NCBI RefSeq assembly: GCF_001639065.2
Contig: NZ_LQXO02000033.1
Coordinates: 124,001-188,000 of the forward strand
DNA: 64,000 nucleotides
Source of the DNA: Vibrio barjaei
Lineage (GTDB): Bacteria; Pseudomonadota; Gammaproteobacteria; Enterobacterales; Vibrionaceae
Reading direction: 5' to 3'
Notes under the pieces: generated by a model
What the model saw: the letters and a program-made list of their open reading frames with translations, nothing else
Database searches by the model: none
Told to the model about the DNA's origin: nothing
Program-made: the position numbers and the translations under genes
Shown here: positions 61,282 through 64,000 of the stretch, in pieces
Position numbering within the stretch: the first letter of the stretch is position 1
Layout of the letters: the number at the start of each line of letters is the position of its first letter

Positions 61282-61828
61282 TCACGGTATATGTTCCAAA
61301 CGTCGCCAAAGAGGAGCTTTCGCGATCGAATTGGCGTTCGTCATGATGGCACTGTGTGCTGTCTATCTTTTTTCAACTGATTTGAGTCATCAGCTTCTGG
61401 TTCGAGCCAAGTTGGATCGGTCTAGTTTCGCGCTCGCCAACGTAATCAAAGAACGTACTCGCTATTTCGATGCCGATGTTGCTGCCGGAAAGAATCTAAC
61501 AGTAACCAGTTCTGATTTAGTCAACCTTACTCAAGTTGCGAGTCGAATGCTAAATACAGCGCCTGGAAACGTAGCACTTAAAATTGAATCGCTGACTAAT
61601 AAAACGACCGTGGTTGGGTTTACTAGTAACAAATTTAATAGCTTAAATTGCCAGACTGACTCACTCCAAGATCACGCTGATTTAGCTCCTGTGGAAAAAG
61701 GGGTTATCTTTCCGCTCTATAGAGTGAGCATATGTCAGCAGCAACATTCTTGGTTTGAACCCTTTATTAATGGCGGTACCAGTACCACCGTTAAGATTGT
61801 TTCGTCTTCAATAATGCCTGGGAGATAG
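61268..61828 (+). CDS. tadF: Flp pseudopilin TadF
   Basis: The frame opens at 61253, but the ATG at 61268 is preferred: it is preceded by GAGGGGTGGAAAG and overlaps the tadE stop, as in coupled genes. The 186-residue product has a leader ending RRQRG, cleaved before AFAIELAFVMMALCAVYLFSTDLSHQLL, again with Glu at +5. The C-terminal domain (PLYRVSICQQQHSWFEPFINGG) is typical of TadF. Confidence 0.9.
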   Translation: MTLHNHGICSKRRQRGAFAIELAFVMMALCAVYLFSTDLSHQLLVRAKLDRSSFALANVIKERTRYFDADVAAGKNLTVTSSDLVNLTQVASRMLNTAPGNVALKIESLTNKTTVVGFTSNKFNSLNCQTDSLQDHADLAPVEKGVIFPLYRVSICQQQHSWFEPFINGGTSTTVKIVSSSIMPGR

Positions 61829-61832
61829 TGTA

Positions 61833-63440
61833 ATGAGAATGCAGCGTTATCAGCATCGAAGTCTCCGTCGTCAGAAAGGGGTCGCCGCGATCTGGATGGG
61901 ATTGATGCTTGTACCTATTATGGGCTTTACGTTTTGGGCAGTTGAAGGGACACGTTATGTTCAAGAAACTAGTCGTCTGAGGGATGCTGCTGAAGCAGCC
62001 GCTTTAGCCGTAACAATTGAAGATCAGCCAACGCTCGCTAACAATCTTGCGACTAAATATATTGAAAACTATGTACGCGATATCAAGTCAACGGCGCTGA
62101 CCGCGCAACGATTTCATCAGGCAGAGAACCAAAATGCAGGTGTTCTGGAGTATATCCAATATACGGTTAACGCTAAAACGACACATGATTCTTGGTTTGC
62201 GAGTAGTTTTATACCATCGTTCGGTGACCAGCAAGATCTAGCAGGACGCTCCTTAGCGAGAAAATACCCAGTTTATCTGGGGGATAATAATATCGATATC
62301 GTGTTTGTTTCCGACTTTTCTGGTTCAATGAATAGCCGATGGGGTACTAATCGAAATAGAAAGATCGATGACCTAAAAACAGCCATTAATCAGATATCAG
62401 ACAAAATTCTTTGTACATCAATTCGCCGTGACCAAGTAAACGGCAATGTGGAAGATGTATGCGATGAACAAGGACAAGACTCGACAGCAAATAAACTGCT
62501 TAACCGTGTAGGTTTCGTTCCGTTCAATATTCGCACTAGAGAAGTCATATCTTCTCAAAATGCTAGGTCAACGAGTCAACTTAGCTACAGAAACGATACT
62601 CACGCTAATCGTTCTACATACACCTACAACCAAGTACCATGGGATGCCTGGCGCGGTGAGTCGTGGAATCAAGTATCAAGCTGTGCCAATAATCCGGGGA
62701 ACTGTAAACCTGTAAGAAACTGGAGTTGGAATCGTCGTCAAAACTGCTACTACAATGCCCGTTATTGCCCGCAAGAAGCGCTGAATAACCAGCAATATGC
62801 AAAACGAATAAATGATGTTCTGTCGAGAAGTTACTACTATCCAGATGACTACAATTATGTTGATTTCAATCAGACAGTATCCACTATGTTTAGCGACAAG
62901 TCAGGGTTGTCATCTAACTATTATCGAATTAACGGCGTCCAATTGTTCGCGGGTTTTGGTGACCAAAGCTCCACACAGTTTCACAATATTGCGTTAACTA
63001 ACAAACTATCCAATCTCAATGCCATTTCACCAATGTGGGCGAACGGAAGCACCGCTGCATTCCAAGGAATATTGAGGGGAGCACAAATTCTTAAGCAAGG
63101 CGACCCCAATAGTTCCGATCAAGATAAGCAGCAAGCCTATACAAAGAAAATAAAAATGCTGCTCATATTAAGCGATGGTCAAGAGAGCCCTAACAACGGC
63201 ATTTTGAGGGGACTAGTGAATGCTGGCATGTGTAATAAAGCAAGGCAGCAAATACCCGGCTTATACATAGGTGTGATAGGTATTAACTTTCAAGCTTCTC
63301 AACAAAGTGGTTTTCAAGACTGTGTTGTTGACCCCAACGAAGACATTATCGACGTATCCAACCTCGATGAATTGATTAAAAAGATAGAAGAACTCATCCG
63401 CAAGGGCTCTAAAACAAGCGGAATAACTAAGTTGTACTAG
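61833..63440 (+). CDS. tadG: Flp pilus assembly protein TadG with VWA domain
   Basis: The 535-residue product begins with a TadG-type membrane anchor (RRQKG, then VAAIWMGLMLVPIMGFTFWAVEGTRYVQ). The +5 position is Trp rather than Glu, so it is probably not processed as a pilin. A von Willebrand A domain follows with the MIDAS motif DFSGSMNSR at about 161, then TAAFQGILRGAQIL and LILSDGQESPNN. A Tyr/Asn/Arg-rich insert lies near 265-345 (NWSWNRRQNCYYNARYCPQ), with several cysteines. TadG is thought to help anchor or adhere pili. AGTGTAATG is the start. It ends 8 bp before the OmpA-family gene. Confidence 0.93.
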   Translation: MRMQRYQHRSLRRQKGVAAIWMGLMLVPIMGFTFWAVEGTRYVQETSRLRDAAEAAALAVTIEDQPTLANNLATKYIENYVRDIKSTALTAQRFHQAENQNAGVLEYIQYTVNAKTTHDSWFASSFIPSFGDQQDLAGRSLARKYPVYLGDNNIDIVFVSDFSGSMNSRWGTNRNRKIDDLKTAINQISDKILCTSIRRDQVNGNVEDVCDEQGQDSTANKLLNRVGFVPFNIRTREVISSQNARSTSQLSYRNDTHANRSTYTYNQVPWDAWRGESWNQVSSCANNPGNCKPVRNWSWNRRQNCYYNARYCPQEALNNQQYAKRINDVLSRSYYYPDDYNYVDFNQTVSTMFSDKSGLSSNYYRINGVQLFAGFGDQSSTQFHNIALTNKLSNLNAISPMWANGSTAAFQGILRGAQILKQGDPNSSDQDKQQAYTKKIKMLLILSDGQESPNNGILRGLVNAGMCNKARQQIPGLYIGVIGINFQASQQSGFQDCVVDPNEDIIDVSNLDELIKKIEELIRKGSKTSGITKLY

Positions 63441-63448
63441 AGGAAAAT

Positions 63449-64000
63449 ATGAAAAAGTTAGTGATTGGTGCACTTGTCATGTCGACGTTGCCATACAGTC
63501 TGGCCGCAAAGGCAGGAGAGGGGCAAAGCGTTTATTGCGACAACACCTTTAGTGAATATCAACACAGTGTCACAGTCGGGAATATCACAGGTATTGCGCA
63601 GCATCGACAGGGCTTTTTGCAAATAGAACAAAAGTCAGATGATAGTGACCTTAAAATGCTTTTGGAAGGGGAATCTAATTTTGCTTTAAATCAGTCAGAT
63701 TGCGCAACTTGGATAGGTGATGAGCGTGGAAAGGCAGAACAAGGAGGCTTAGTGGCACGTCTTCATTTTGGTTTTGACCAATCCAATCTCACTTCCATGG
63801 GTAGTGAAGCATTAAATCGTTTAGCAGATTCGCTAGGGAAACAAGCTAGCAATATCACTATAGATGGACACACTGACAGTACTGGACCTGAAGGGTATAA
63901 CCAAGCACTTGGGCTGCAAAGAGCGTTAACAACCTCTGATGGCCTAATTTCAAAAGGCGTGGATAAGAGTCATATTGTTGTGCGTTCCTTTGGCGAAACC
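63449..64000 (+). CDS. OmpA-family outer-membrane/peptidoglycan-binding protein, cut by window edge
   Basis: From the ATG at 63449 (AGAGGAAAAT upstream) the frame is open to the window edge, 184 residues so far. It has a signal peptide (LVIGALVMSTLPYSLAAKA), a short unknown domain (about 25-110) with two cysteines, and the OmpA C-terminal domain: ARLHFGFDQSNLTSMGSEALNRLADSL, then ITIDGHTDSTGPEGYNQALGLQRA. Asp and Arg of this motif bind diaminopimelate in peptidoglycan. An OmpA-like gene ends many Vibrio tad loci and probably fixes the machine to the cell wall. Expected length is a little over 200 residues. Confidence 0.9.
   Translation, partial: MKKLVIGALVMSTLPYSLAAKAGEGQSVYCDNTFSEYQHSVTVGNITGIAQHRQGFLQIEQKSDDSDLKMLLEGESNFALNQSDCATWIGDERGKAEQGGLVARLHFGFDQSNLTSMGSEALNRLADSLGKQASNITIDGHTDSTGPEGYNQALGLQRALTTSDGLISKGVDKSHIVVRSFGET

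Noticed and set aside
1..64000. CRISPR array, tRNA or rRNA genes, insertion sequences
   Set aside because: No regularly spaced repeats, cloverleaf-type sequences with conserved T-loop, or transposase frames were seen on either strand.

Overview
The window looks like chromosomal DNA of a Vibrio species or a close relative in the Vibrionaceae. This rests on the Vibrio-type PurC, the DUF3334 and DUF3581 family proteins, a tnaC-tnaA-tnaB tryptophanase operon, an E. coli-like NfsB, a Vibrio-style tad (Flp pilus) locus and a large type VI secretion (T6SS) operon. I see no rRNA, tRNA, insertion sequence, prophage or CRISPR array. All names are assigned by reading translated sequence, not by database search.

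Layout. 1-5 kb (minus strand): 5' part of purC, a LexA-controlled SulA-type division inhibitor, a small Cys-rich protein, a membrane Sel1/J-domain protein, a DUF2786 protein and a CheX-like DUF3334 protein. 5.2-9.4 kb (plus): YdiJ-type D-2-hydroxyglutarate dehydrogenase, a small membrane methyltransferase-like protein and a short unknown protein behind a possible Fur site. 9.4-10.1 kb (minus): DUF3581 protein.

10.2-37.0 kb (minus): one complete T6SS locus. It has two parts. The first is vgrG, a DUF6931-like gene and PAAR. The second is a tightly packed run: tssA, hcp, tssB, tssC, a second tssC-like gene, tssE, tssF, tssG, clpV, a three-gene sensory/transport-like module, an FHA gene, tssJ, tssK, tssL, tssM and a kinase. 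Unusual points are the embedded module (a sensor-MFS fusion plus two periplasmic binding proteins), a SPOR domain on TssL, a TssM without a recognisable Walker A motif, the second TssC, and no visible PppA phosphatase, transcription activator or effector/immunity pair.

37.1-43.9 kb: an MFS transporter, a cytochrome b561, a zinc-type alcohol dehydrogenase-like oxidoreductase with a LysR regulator, NfsB nitroreductase, and a DUF333 lipoprotein followed by a lipoprotein alpha/beta hydrolase. 44.1-47.7 kb: tryptophan catabolism. A 24-codon TnaC leader peptide that ordinary ORF calling misses precedes tnaA, tnaB and a RidA enamine deaminase. 47.8-51.9 kb: a small unknown protein, a Fur-box-preceded siderophore-interacting reductase, a long-form GAPDH and a LysR regulator.

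52.3 kb to the right edge (plus): a complete tad locus in canonical order (flp, tadV, rcpC, rcpA, an rcpB-like gene, tadZ, tadA, tadB, tadC, tadD, tadE, tadF, tadG) followed by an OmpA-family gene cut by the window edge. A 16-bp perfect hairpin separates flp from the assembly genes. Both surface machines, T6SS and Flp pilus, therefore lie within about 15 kb of each other, separated by metabolic and iron-related genes.
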